Shown here in pieces: positions 27,501-35,122 of a stretch of DNA of 64,000 bases (the first letter of the stretch is position 1; every line of letters starts with the position of its first letter). Below the pieces are notes generated by a model that ran no database searches, had not been told where the DNA came from, and saw only the letters and a list, made by a program, of their open reading frames with translations. The position numbers were made by a program, and so were the translations under genes. The DNA is from Lentisphaerota bacterium (lineage in GTDB: Bacteria; Verrucomicrobiota; Lentisphaeria; Victivallales; Victivallaceae), in contig SUWJ01000002.1 in the NCBI GenBank assembly GCA_015061545.1, positions 78,459 to 142,458 of the forward strand, read 5' to 3'.

Positions 27501-27530
27501 AAAAAAAGTGACGGATTACTCCGTCACTTT
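27501..27530 (-). terminator. Rho-independent terminator of the rubrerythrin fusion gene
   Basis: AAAGTGACGGA (27505-27515) and TCCGTCACTTT (27520-27530) form a perfect 11-pair stem with loop TTAC. Read on the minus strand the stem runs into a tract of seven T. It lies 42 bases after the stop at 27572. The same hairpin could also stop plus-strand transcription, but only three T belong to that side. Confidence 0.9.
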
Positions 27531-27571
27531 ATCGGCACTTATCCGTCACTTAAGTTTATTCAGCTCAAAAA

Positions 27572-29029
27572 TCAGTAGTTTTTGGCTTCCACTTCAAAGT
27601 AAGCACGCGGGTGCTTGCACACCGGGCAGAGCTCAGGAGCGCTTTCGCCAACGTGAATGTGACCGCAGTTACGGCATTCCCAACGGTTTTCGCCCACCTT
27701 TTCCCAAACTTCGCCCTTGTCGATATTGGCGGCAAGCTTGCGATAGCGTTCTTCATGACGCTTTTCGATCAGGGCAACTGCGGCAAACTGAGCGGCCAGA
27801 TCATCAAAACCTTCTTCTTTGGCGATTTCGGCAAAATTTTTGTACATTTCGGTCCACTCTTCGTGTTCACCGGCGGCGGCATCCAGCAGATTTTCGTAGG
27901 TGTTGCCGATTCCGTGGAACGCCTTGAACCAGAGTTTGGCGTGTTCTTTTTCGTTATTGGCGGTGGATTCAAAAAGCGCCGCGATCTGTTCGTAGCCGTC
28001 TTTTTTGGCTTTGCTGGCGTAATAGGTGTACTTGTTGCGCGCCTGGGATTCGCCTGCGAATGCGTACATCAGGTTGGCTTCGGTCTTGCTGCCTTTGAGT
28101 TCCATGCTCTTTTTCTCCTCAATTTGTTGTTTTATTAAAGTAAATTCTGCCGCGCTGCGTTTGCACAACGGGCATTGGAAATCTTCGGGTAAAACATCGC
28201 CCTCGTATTCATAACCGCATACATTACATTTCCAGACCACTTTTGCCGCAGGCGGTTCCGGAACAAGTTCCACAAACTTTTCCGCACCCTTTTTGCACTT
28301 GGGGCAAATGTAATCAGCAGGCAGTTCGCTGCCTTCGTAAATATATTTGCAAATCGAACATTGCCAACGACGCGTTGACGACGATGGTGCAACTTCTTCT
28401 TCCGCCGTTGCCGATGCCGCTGCGGCGCTGACCTGAACAAAATCAGCCGCACCGTGTTTGCACAACGGACAAACATAATCTGCGGGCAGAACCTCGCCCT
28501 CGTAAACATATCCGCACACCTTGCATTGCCATCCGGCTTTGGCAACCGCCGGCGGTGCAGGTTTGATATTGCGCTGATAGTAGGAATATGTTACACTTTC
28601 CCGTGCGGAGTCCAGCAATTTCATATCTTCGGCCTCGGCAATGAACAGTATATGGCTGCCCAGATCTTCGCTGGAAATCACCCGGCAGGAAAATACGCTG
28701 TTGACATTTTCCGTCAGATAATAAAGACCGTTGGGAGTCCGCGGCAGTTCCAGATTTTCAAATTTATCGACCGCTTTTCCCGATTGAAGTCCGAAATGGC
28801 GGAAAACATCGAATTTTGCCCCTTCATCCAGTACCGAAACGTTGAATATTCCGCTGGCGGCAATCATGCTGCAAGTCAGATTTTCCTTGCTGACCGATAC
28901 CCCCACCCGCAGCGGCGAAGATGCCAGCTGGATAAAAGTATTCACAATACAGCCGTTGTCCCGTCCGTTCAGGCTGCTGGTCAAAACATACAAACCGTAG
29001 CCGATCTTAAAAAGCGCTTCGTTATCCAT
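27572..29029 (-). CDS. Flavin reductase - triple rubredoxin - rubrerythrin fusion
   Basis: A 485-residue oxidative-stress protein. Residues 1-165 are a flavin-reductase-like FMN domain ([25 protein letters not shown]) as in high-molecular-weight rubredoxin. Three compact rubredoxin domains follow, each C-x2-C...C-P-x-C (about 167-200, 222-256, 267-300). From Met309 comes a full rubrerythrin: diiron ligands in [22 protein letters not shown] and EKRHEERY, and its own rubredoxin end CRNCGHIH...[11 protein letters not shown]. It would carry electrons from NAD(P)H through flavin and iron to reduce hydrogen peroxide, normally done by separate proteins in anaerobes. A strong internal ribosome binding site precedes Met309. 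It is monocistronic, with a good terminator. Confidence 0.93.
   Translation of the reverse strand: MDNEALFKIGYGLYVLTSSLNGRDNGCIVNTFIQLASSPLRVGVSVSKENLTCSMIAASGIFNVSVLDEGAKFDVFRHFGLQSGKAVDKFENLELPRTPNGLYYLTENVNSVFSCRVISSEDLGSHILFIAEAEDMKLLDSARESVTYSYYQRNIKPAPPAVAKAGWQCKVCGYVYEGEVLPADYVCPLCKHGAADFVQVSAAAASATAEEEVAPSSSTRRWQCSICKYIYEGSELPADYICPKCKKGAEKFVELVPEPPAAKVVWKCNVCGYEYEGDVLPEDFQCPLCKRSAAEFTLIKQQIEEKKSMELKGSKTEANLMYAFAGESQARNKYTYYASKAKKDGYEQIAALFESTANNEKEHAKLWFKAFHGIGNTYENLLDAAAGEHEEWTEMYKNFAEIAKEEGFDDLAAQFAAVALIEKRHEERYRKLAANIDKGEVWEKVGENRWECRNCGHIHVGESAPELCPVCKHPRAYFEVEAKNY
28103..28120 (-). promoter_or_regulatory. Internal ribosome binding site for a free rubrerythrin
   Basis: Inside the fusion gene GAGGAG (28120-28115) is followed after nine bases by the ATG at 28105, which encodes the [12 protein letters not shown] start normal for stand-alone rubrerythrin. 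An in-frame second product of 177 residues (27572-28105) is therefore likely, giving both fused and free rubrerythrin from one message. This is inference from the signal; the codons also encode EEKKSM of the fusion. Confidence 0.6.
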
Positions 29030-29093
29030 GATTTATCCCGTAATTATATTTTTATATTTGCTTTGTTCCCGATAGAGGAAACCTGAAAATCTT

Positions 29094-29285
29094 TCAGATC
29101 AACACCGCCACAAATCCCGACGCCAGCACGATCAGCATCAATACTGCCATCACCCGGCAGCGGAATTGATGTTTTTCCCGCTCCCGCGACGGCACAAAGC
29201 CCGATATTTCCATACAGCCTGCACTATGTCTGTAACGCTGCAAATTACGCTGACCGTGAATGTGTCCGCGGTGATAATAACTCAT
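29094..29285 (-). CDS. Small single-pass membrane protein of unknown function
   Basis: 63 residues: a basic, His/Arg-rich N-terminal half (YYHRGHIHGQRNLQRYRHS) and a C-terminal hydrophobic helix (VMAVLMLIVLASGFVAVLI), so tail-anchored with the basic part in the cytoplasm. A ribosome binding site GGAGA overlaps the stop of the upstream coiled-coil gene and the ATG is six bases beyond it, which supports a real coupled gene. No family is recognised. Confidence 0.55.
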   Translation of the reverse strand: MSYYHRGHIHGQRNLQRYRHSAGCMEISGFVPSREREKHQFRCRVMAVLMLIVLASGFVAVLI

Positions 29286-29291
29286 ACTGCA

Positions 29292-29927
29292 TTATCTCCA
29301 CGCCGAAAATATTATCAGTGCCGCCAGCAGAATTGCCGCGCCGATCGTCAACCCCGCAGTCAGCGCGTAAGCTGCACCGCGTTTGAGCATGGTCTTAAAA
29401 TTATCGCCTTGCAATGCCGCTGCCGCAGAATCTGCCCCCAATGCCGTACCGCCGTTGCCGTTCAGCAGCGTTTCCAGCTCTGCATCCAATTCAAAAAAAT
29501 CCAACCGCTCCCGATCGATCATCCGGTAACGATCGCCCAGTTCCGCAGGAGTAAGTTGGCTTTGAATATCTGCATTGGCAACACTGACCCGCCGCTGCTG
29601 CTGCTCCAGAACAAGTGCGAGTTCCCGCAGACGGCTGCCGGTGGATTCCAGTTTATTCAAAGCAAGTTGGATCTGTTTCTGCCGACGGATCAAACGCTGT
29701 TCAAAGTCGCTGTAAAGCTGCAAAGTCTGTTCGCGGCGCCGCTCCAGCGCCAGATCGGCAGCCGAAGCAGCATTGGAATTGGCTCCTGAATTGTTTTTCT
29801 GCGGCACGGCGGGACGTATTGATACACCGTTGGCGATTGAATCCGGCGGAATGACTTCGTGCACGCTTTTGTGCTTGCCCCGCAGATTCACCAGCCGATC
29901 GCTCAAATAATCAACCCGGTTATCCAT
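29292..29927 (-). CDS. Coiled-coil protein with C-terminal membrane anchor, unknown function
   Basis: 211 residues from ATG 29927, chosen because GGAG stands nine bases ahead; the frame is open to 29966. Residues about 60-130 are a charged Gln/Leu/Arg-rich coiled coil (RRREQTLQLYSDFEQRLIRRQKQIQLALNKLES). A short Gly/Ala-rich hinge follows, and then a hydrophobic helix close to the C-terminus (YALTAGLTIGAAILLAALIIFSAW). It is therefore a tail-anchored cytoplasmic protein. It pairs with the small membrane protein downstream. I cannot name a family. Confidence 0.7.
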   Translation of the reverse strand: MDNRVDYLSDRLVNLRGKHKSVHEVIPPDSIANGVSIRPAVPQKNNSGANSNAASAADLALERRREQTLQLYSDFEQRLIRRQKQIQLALNKLESTGSRLRELALVLEQQQRRVSVANADIQSQLTPAELGDRYRMIDRERLDFFELDAELETLLNGNGGTALGADSAAAALQGDNFKTMLKRGAAYALTAGLTIGAAILLAALIIFSAWR

Positions 29928-30057
29928 TAAGTCCGACTCCTTTACCGACTGAAAAAACATCGGCATTTATAAGCAAAATTATCGTTGATCCCGCCTTGTT
30001 GTCATCGGCAGCAAATCATCTTTGACGAATCAATATTTACGGAATATACACCTTTTT

Positions 30058-31608
30058 TCAAATTTCTGCAAATTTAAAATTATTCCGCAGGAATTTTTCC
30101 GCAAAAATATCTCCGCTGCGGCGCAGCCGTTGCCGCACCGCCGCCAGCGCTTCGGGTAAATCATCGGCAATCACCCCCGATTCAGAGTAGTATTGCTCCA
30201 GCAGTTCCCCCGCCAATCCGTGCATAAATGCGCCCCGCGCCGCAGCGGTCAGCGCAGAAAAACGGCACATTTCGGCAGCAATTGCCCCCGTCAGCACATC
30301 GCCGCTGCCTGCGGTTGCCAAAGCGGGAGTGCCGCTGGTGTTGATTATACTTTTGCCGGATGGATCAGCGATTACAGTCCGCGCCCCTTTGAGCAGCACG
30401 GTTGCGTTGAACTCCTCTGCCAGCAATTTTGCTGCTGACAGATCATCCGCAGGCAAAGTACGCTTTATTGCGGCGGCAAGATTTTCAGCCTCGCCACGAT
30501 GCGGAGTCAGCAGCGTGGGAGCGTTGCGCCGACGGATTTGATTCTGCATAGATCCGGCAGCAAAGAGCGCATCGGCATCCAGCAGCAACGGTTTGTTTAC
30601 GCTCAACAGCTCTCCGATAAATTTTCCGGCATCTGCCGACCGCCCCATCCCCGGTCCGACGGCAATTACGTTGATTTTATTAAGATAAGGCTCCAGATCG
30701 GAAAAACTTTCCGCGCACAAACTGCCGCCTGCCGACCTGACCTGCCCGGGAATCAGCGCCAGGGTCCCGCAACCTGCTGCCGCCGCAAACGGCAACGCCA
30801 ATCTGACCAACCCCGCCCCGCTGCGCAACGCCGCGCGACCGCTTAAAAACGGTGCCTGAAAATATTCTGCCGAACCGCCTGCAATCAATACGCTGCCCCG
30901 ACGGTATTTATGAGTGTTGCGCTCCAGAGGTTGTTCGTATTGGCGGAAAAAATTCAAATCTGCCGCCAGCGGCACATCTTCAGCCACTTCCGGCGCGATG
31001 GGCAATTCCAGCGGAACCAATCGCATAATCCCCGAACCGGCGATACCCGCTGCCGTAAAAAGTTCGCGCTTGAAAAAACCTATCACCGCCGTAAAATCGG
31101 CCCGAATTGTCAAATCGCTGCCCAGACCGCTGGGCATATCCAGCGCAAAAACCCGACAGCCGGAAGCGTTGATGCGTTTGATCAAACCTGCCAGCGGTTC
31201 GCGCATAACTCCGTGACAGCCGCTACCCAGCAAACCATCGACCACCACATCGCTTTGCTGTAATTCAAGTTGATCGGCAGCTGTAACCGTTACCCCCGAT
31301 TCAAGGCGTTCAAGGTAATAACGTGCGGCGTCGGAAAGTTTTTCCGGCATCGCCAGCGCCAGCAATATTTCGCAGTTTATCCGCCCTGCCAGATACGACG
31401 CCATAACCACGCCGTCACCGCCGTTGTTGCCGCTGCCGACAAAAATCACCAGCCGTTTGAACTCTCCCCAGCAAGGCGCGATTTTAAGTAATTCTTCCGC
31501 ACAGCCGTTGCCCGCGCATTGCATAAGCTGCAAAGCATCGGCTGTACCTTGCGCAAAATTCACCGCTTCGCAGCGGCGCATATCAGCTGCCGTAATGATC
31601 TTTTTCAT
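30058..31608 (-). CDS. nnr: Bifunctional NAD(P)H-hydrate repair enzyme (epimerase and ADP-dependent dehydratase)
   Basis: About 516 residues. The N-terminal 200 are the YjeF_N epimerase (NnrE), with FVGSGNNGGDGVVMASYLA and VDGLLGSG, which interconverts R- and S-NAD(P)HX. The rest is the ribokinase-like dehydratase (NnrD): LIAGGSAEYFQAPFLSGRAALRSGAGLVRLALP, VGPGMGRS and NTSGTPALATAGSGDVLTG, which restores NAD(P)H at the cost of ADP. The fused order is that of E. coli YjeF. ATG 31608 begins MKKIITAADMRRCE, the usual start; the frame extends upstream only through the terminator region of the next gene. Confidence 0.95.
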   Translation of the reverse strand: MKKIITAADMRRCEAVNFAQGTADALQLMQCAGNGCAEELLKIAPCWGEFKRLVIFVGSGNNGGDGVVMASYLAGRINCEILLALAMPEKLSDAARYYLERLESGVTVTAADQLELQQSDVVVDGLLGSGCHGVMREPLAGLIKRINASGCRVFALDMPSGLGSDLTIRADFTAVIGFFKRELFTAAGIAGSGIMRLVPLELPIAPEVAEDVPLAADLNFFRQYEQPLERNTHKYRRGSVLIAGGSAEYFQAPFLSGRAALRSGAGLVRLALPFAAAAGCGTLALIPGQVRSAGGSLCAESFSDLEPYLNKINVIAVGPGMGRSADAGKFIGELLSVNKPLLLDADALFAAGSMQNQIRRRNAPTLLTPHRGEAENLAAAIKRTLPADDLSAAKLLAEEFNATVLLKGARTVIADPSGKSIINTSGTPALATAGSGDVLTGAIAAEMCRFSALTAAARGAFMHGLAGELLEQYYSESGVIADDLPEALAAVRQRLRRSGDIFAEKFLRNNFKFAEI

Positions 31609-31629
31609 AAAAACAGATTCTTCCGCAAT

Positions 31630-31676
31630 AAAAAAAAAATCGGCACCGGTGCTCACGTGCAACCCAATGCCGATTT
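31630..31676 (-). terminator. Rho-independent terminator of the 58-residue protein gene
   Basis: Read on the minus strand AAATCGGCA (31676-31668) pairs with TGCCGATTT (31645-31637) and is followed by about ten T. The 22-base loop contains a further imperfect hairpin. It stands between the stop at 31744 and the nnr start at 31608, so nnr likely depends on readthrough or its own promoter. Confidence 0.75.
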
Positions 31677-31743
31677 CATCGTCTGCAATACCTCACCCAA
31701 AGAACAAGCAATATGAGGCTCGCAGGCTCGGAAACGCAGAAAA

Positions 31744-31920
31744 TCAGATGTTGGCCTTTTCCCAGGTATCCTTGCTCACAAAAGCAGTCAAATTGCGGCC
31801 ATCAGCAGTCTGGGCGCGGAAAGCATAGCGTTCATTACCCGGCTTGCCATAGGAAACTTTTTCTTTAACTTCAGCAGTAACGCGACTCTTCGTCTTGACA
31901 TCGTAGAACTTGTGTTCCAT
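31744..31920 (-). CDS. 58-residue basic protein of unknown function
   Basis: Starts with MEHKFYDVKTKSRVTAEVKEKV and ends FVSKDTWEKANI; about a quarter of the residues are Lys or Arg and there is no Cys or membrane segment. I do not recognise the family. Expression signals are unusually complete: a TTGTCA-16-TATATT promoter, a perfect GGAGG seven bases before ATG 31920, and a strong terminator. That is the pattern of an abundant housekeeping small protein, possibly nucleic-acid or ribosome associated, but the function is not shown. The frame is open to 32001, yet that part overlaps the promoter. Confidence 0.75.
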   Translation of the reverse strand: MEHKFYDVKTKSRVTAEVKEKVSYGKPGNERYAFRAQTADGRNLTAFVSKDTWEKANI

Positions 31921-31999
31921 AATAAATCCTCCGTCAGCTATTGGTTTTGTTGTAACTCTCTCCAATTGTGCGTAACTGCACAATCTTGTGTCTGTATTC

Positions 32000-32027
32000 A
32001 ATATAATCGCAAATCAGGCTTTGACAA
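32000..32027 (-). promoter_or_regulatory. Promoter of the 58-residue protein gene
   Basis: On the minus strand TTGTCA (32027-32022) and TATATT (32005-32000) are 16 bases apart, giving an untranslated leader of about 70 bases. An A/T-rich stretch lies directly upstream of the -35 box, as in strong promoters with UP elements. Confidence 0.65.
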
Positions 32028-32059
32028 ACTTTTTTTAATACAAAATTGCACTTTTTTTC

Positions 32060-32092
32060 AAAAAAAATTGGTTTTTCAGTTTTAAAACTGCC
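32060..32092 (-). terminator. Possible terminator downstream of nagA
   Basis: The perfect palindrome CAGTTTTAAAACTG (32077-32090) lies within outer arms TTGG and CCAA; read on the minus strand it is followed by eight T. It is about 125 bases after the nagA stop and just ahead of the promoter of the 58-residue protein. The AU-rich stem makes it a weak call. Confidence 0.4.
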
Positions 32093-32216
32093 AAAAAGTC
32101 CATATCAAAGCAATTTTTGTCCGTTTTTACGGCTTATCATAGCGCCTGAAAACGGCACCGGGGCTAAAAGTTGCCGATCTTACAACAGGACCAACTGCGT
32201 TTATTCTGTGCCTGAC

Positions 32217-33374
32217 TCAGAACATCTGCTTGCCGTTGACCCAGGTGGCTTTGACATCAAAGTTATCGTCCAGCAGCGTCAAATCCGCCCAGTAACCGGG
32301 TTCGATCCTGCCCAGTTTGCTCAGATTCAGCGAACACGCCTGATTCCACGAAGTAGTCTTGACCAGCTGCGACAGCGGCAGATTTGTAATTTCGTAAACG
32401 TTCTTCAGCGCCTTGTTCATCACCAGTACGCTGCCTGCCAATGCGCCGTTGGAAGCCAGCCGCGCGGCACCGTCTTTAAGAATCAGCGGCAGACCGCCGA
32501 TTTCGTACTCACCATCGGGCATACCCGCCGCCTGACAGGCATCGGTTATCAGCAGAATATGATTGATATCTTTAAGCTGGAAGATCAGCTTGATCATATC
32601 GGCGCAAAGGTGGATCTTGTCGCAAATCATTTCAATAAACACTTCGCTGTGCATAAGTCCTGCCCCCACCAGACCGATGTCGCGGTGATGCAATGCAGTC
32701 ATCTGATTGCAGAAGTGGGAAAGGTTGCGCAAGCCGTGATCGTAAGCAGCTTTGAACTCTCCGTAGGTCGCTTTGCTGTGAACGCAGGAAGGCGTGATCC
32801 CGTTTGCCAGCAATTTACCGGCAAATTCGCGGCCGCCGGCGACTTCGGCGGCATAAGAAACTTTCAGCACCTTGTAAATACTGTCCAGCTTGCGGACTTC
32901 TTCGATATCAGGCGAACGGACAAAAGCAGGATTCTGCGCCCCCAGGCAGCTGCCATTGATATACGGTCCTTCCAGATGTACACCGGGGATCTTGGCGCCG
33001 ATCGCCTGACTTTGCGTATATTTTCCCGCATTTTCCAGCGCCGCTGCCAGCGCTTCGTACCCCAGAGTCAAAGTTGTGGGCAGCCAGCTGGTGACACCTT
33101 CGGCAAGTTTGTCTTTGCACATGATATTGAGGTGTTCCAAGTCGCCATCGGTAAATTCGTACCCGCTGCGGCCGTGGGTGTGTACATCAATAAACCCCGG
33201 CATAAGCATTTTGCCCTGCAGATCCATCGTCTGATCGGCAGTCGGCAATGTATCGCCAGTTGCAAAAATTTCCTCTATCTTACCGCCGCAAATCAATACC
33301 GATGCACCCGCAAGATCGGTATCCGGCGAAATAAGATGAGCGTTTTTCAGCAAAAGAGTAGTTTGTTTTTCCAT
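32217..33374 (-). CDS. nagA: N-acetylglucosamine-6-phosphate deacetylase
   Basis: NagA removes the acetyl group from GlcNAc-6-phosphate in amino-sugar and cell-wall recycling. The 385-residue amidohydrolase shows PGFIDVHTHGRSGYEFTDGD near residue 60, GVHLEGPYINGSCLGAQNP with the metal-binding Glu, SHFCNQMTALHHRD with the substrate His residues, and the catalytic Asp in LLITDACQAAGMPDGEYEIGG. The C-terminal IEPGYWADLTLLDDNFDVKATWVNGKQ closes the beta-sandwich. The start of the motif HTHGRSGYE shows the one-metal or Cys-type variation cannot be settled by eye. No nagB or transporter is next to it. Confidence 0.95.
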   Translation of the reverse strand: MEKQTTLLLKNAHLISPDTDLAGASVLICGGKIEEIFATGDTLPTADQTMDLQGKMLMPGFIDVHTHGRSGYEFTDGDLEHLNIMCKDKLAEGVTSWLPTTLTLGYEALAAALENAGKYTQSQAIGAKIPGVHLEGPYINGSCLGAQNPAFVRSPDIEEVRKLDSIYKVLKVSYAAEVAGGREFAGKLLANGITPSCVHSKATYGEFKAAYDHGLRNLSHFCNQMTALHHRDIGLVGAGLMHSEVFIEMICDKIHLCADMIKLIFQLKDINHILLITDACQAAGMPDGEYEIGGLPLILKDGAARLASNGALAGSVLVMNKALKNVYEITNLPLSQLVKTTSWNQACSLNLSKLGRIEPGYWADLTLLDDNFDVKATWVNGKQMF

Positions 33375-33396
33375 TTTTACACCTCTGTTATTGATT

Positions 33397-34197
33397 TTAT
33401 CGGTTTAGATTCAAATATCGTTTATCCAGCAGCCACTCCAGCTCCACCTTACCCATGCTTTTGAGCATCAGCTGCCGCAAATCGGGGATCCGCGCCGACA
33501 ACTCGCCAATCAGATTCTTTGCCCACGCCCGATCGCCCGATGCTTCCAATTCCTCTTTATATAAACATTTTCCTGCCGAAGGAAAATCAAAATTTGCCGC
33601 CGCAGCTTTGACCAGCGATTCCGGCACCAGCGCCAGCGGCCGCACGATCCGCAGTTCATCTGCCTGACCGTTACTCTGATCCGCCGCTACATTCGGCCCC
33701 ATTGTGGTCAACCCCTGCCCGCGCATCAGCGAAATCAAAAACGACTCCGCCAGATCGTCGGCATGGTGTCCCAACGCCAGACGGTTGGCATTCAGCTCCC
33801 GCGCCAGCCCGTAAAGTTTGCCCCGCCGCAGCCGGGAGCACAACACGCAGGGACGGCGGAACCGTTCGCTTTCCGGCGTTGATTCCAACAGCTGAACAAT
33901 ATCCAGCGATATGATATGGTGCCGGATCTGCCGCTGAAAACAATATTCCGCCACCGCGCCTGCGTTGAACCCGGGAAAGCCGGGATCAAAAGTGACCGCA
34001 CTTACTTCAAACTTGAACGGAGCTTTTTTTGCCAGCTGCAAAATCGTTTCCAGCATGACCAGACTGTCCAATCCGCCGGAAAGCGCCGCCAGCACCCGAT
34101 CTCCCGCACCGAACATATTGTATTCGGCGCTGGCTCTGGCGGCGGCGGCAACAACTTTGCTGAAGGCTTTTCGCGCGGATATATCAGGAGAAATCAT
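33397..34197 (-). CDS. TtcA-like tRNA 2-thiocytidine synthetase (PP-loop ATPase)
   Basis: The PP-loop SGGLDS near residue 42, the CVLCSRLRRG pair and LALGHHADDLAESFL place it in the TtcA/TilS superfamily. CxxC after the adenylation domain plus a later lone Cys (SAGKCLYKEE) is the layout of TtcA, which uses an iron-sulfur cluster to thiolate C32 of tRNA; TilS lacks the CxxC. The C-terminus (DRAWAKNLIGELSARIPDLRQLMLKSM) fits too. ATG 34197 in TAAGATG follows the stop of the upstream gene and suggests termination-reinitiation; ATG 34209 is an alternative with 11 bases overlap. Neither has a clear ribosome binding site. Confidence 0.85.
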   Translation of the reverse strand: MISPDISARKAFSKVVAAAARASAEYNMFGAGDRVLAALSGGLDSLVMLETILQLAKKAPFKFEVSAVTFDPGFPGFNAGAVAEYCFQRQIRHHIISLDIVQLLESTPESERFRRPCVLCSRLRRGKLYGLARELNANRLALGHHADDLAESFLISLMRGQGLTTMGPNVAADQSNGQADELRIVRPLALVPESLVKAAAANFDFPSAGKCLYKEELEASGDRAWAKNLIGELSARIPDLRQLMLKSMGKVELEWLLDKRYLNLNR

Positions 34198-34198
34198 C

Positions 34199-34978
34199 TT
34201 ATTTGGCATTGAGATCAAACAAATGCAGATTGCGCCGCAAATTACCGCTGTTTATGACTGTATAAGTTCCGGTTGCAGCTTCCGCCTTTGATGCGGTTTT
34301 ATCTGCTTCCGCCGATGTTTCCGTCTTGCGGTCGGGTTCGATCACCGCATCAAAAAATTCTTCCTCCAGCATCCGTTTTGACCACGCATTAAGTTTGATG
34401 GGCCCCATGATTATCAAACGGGGGCGTTCTGCCGCAGAATACTTGTAAAAATTCAGCCGCCGCAGCGGTTCAGTTGAATAGTCGTTATCCATCAAAATCA
34501 CCGCATCGGCATCCAGATTGCGAGTCAGCGCTTCATCCAGCGCCTGAGCTTCCGCCGCCCATTCCTCTACGGGCAGCACCAGACTGTCTTCGGTCATTTT
34601 AATTGTAATGATTTCGCTCTTGAAATCCATTATCCCGATATCTGCCAGCGATTTTTTCAGTTCTTCGGCGAAACCCGGGTCAAACCGCTGACCGATCAGT
34701 CTGATCTTGGAGGTAAGCACATATTTTTCCTGAATATACCCGCTCAGCGCCGCAACCATTTCTTTATGCTGATAATCGCCTGAAACAAATTCAGGATCTT
34801 TGCTGTTCTGCTCCGCCAGCGACGGCAGATACATAAACAACCCGCCCGACAGCAGCACCAGCAAAAGCAGCAACAACGCTATGATCTTATAGCGGGCAGC
34901 TTTACGCGGTTTGCGGTTGCAGATGACCATTCCGCACAATGCCGCGATCATCACCGCTGTAAGCAGCAACTTTAACAT
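34199..34978 (-). CDS. Membrane protein of unknown function with alpha/beta domain
   Basis: 259 residues: two hydrophobic helices (about 1-20 and 30-50), then a soluble part of about 200 residues. In this, RLIGQRFDPGFAEELKKSLADIGI and NLDADAVILMDNDYSTEPLRRLNFYKYSAAERPRLIIMG look like alternating strands and helices of a Rossmann-like fold facing one side of the membrane. A low-complexity Ala/Lys/Glu stretch precedes the C-terminus. I cannot name a family. It is the first gene of a unit with the TtcA-like gene, whose start overlaps or abuts its stop. Confidence 0.7.
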   Translation of the reverse strand: MLKLLLTAVMIAALCGMVICNRKPRKAARYKIIALLLLLLVLLSGGLFMYLPSLAEQNSKDPEFVSGDYQHKEMVAALSGYIQEKYVLTSKIRLIGQRFDPGFAEELKKSLADIGIMDFKSEIITIKMTEDSLVLPVEEWAAEAQALDEALTRNLDADAVILMDNDYSTEPLRRLNFYKYSAAERPRLIIMGPIKLNAWSKRMLEEEFFDAVIEPDRKTETSAEADKTASKAEAATGTYTVINSGNLRRNLHLFDLNAK

Positions 34979-35075
34979 TTATTCATACACCTTTGCTTTT
35001 CAAATGCCGATTATCCGCAATACCACAGCAGATACCCTGCTTTCCCCGTCGGGAACCACACCTCTCTCTACTTAT

Positions 35076-35104
35076 AAAATAATATCTGCTGAAGAATATT
35101 GCAA
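35076..35104 (-). promoter_or_regulatory. Promoter of the membrane protein-ttcA unit
   Basis: TTGCAA (35104-35099) and TATTTT (35081-35076) on the minus strand are 17 bases apart, about 95 bases before ATG 34978. The TTGCAA -35 recurs ahead of the giant gene and rlmH, so it may be a common variant in this genome. Confidence 0.4.
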
Positions 35105-35122
35105 ATTTTATTTTGATTTGCC

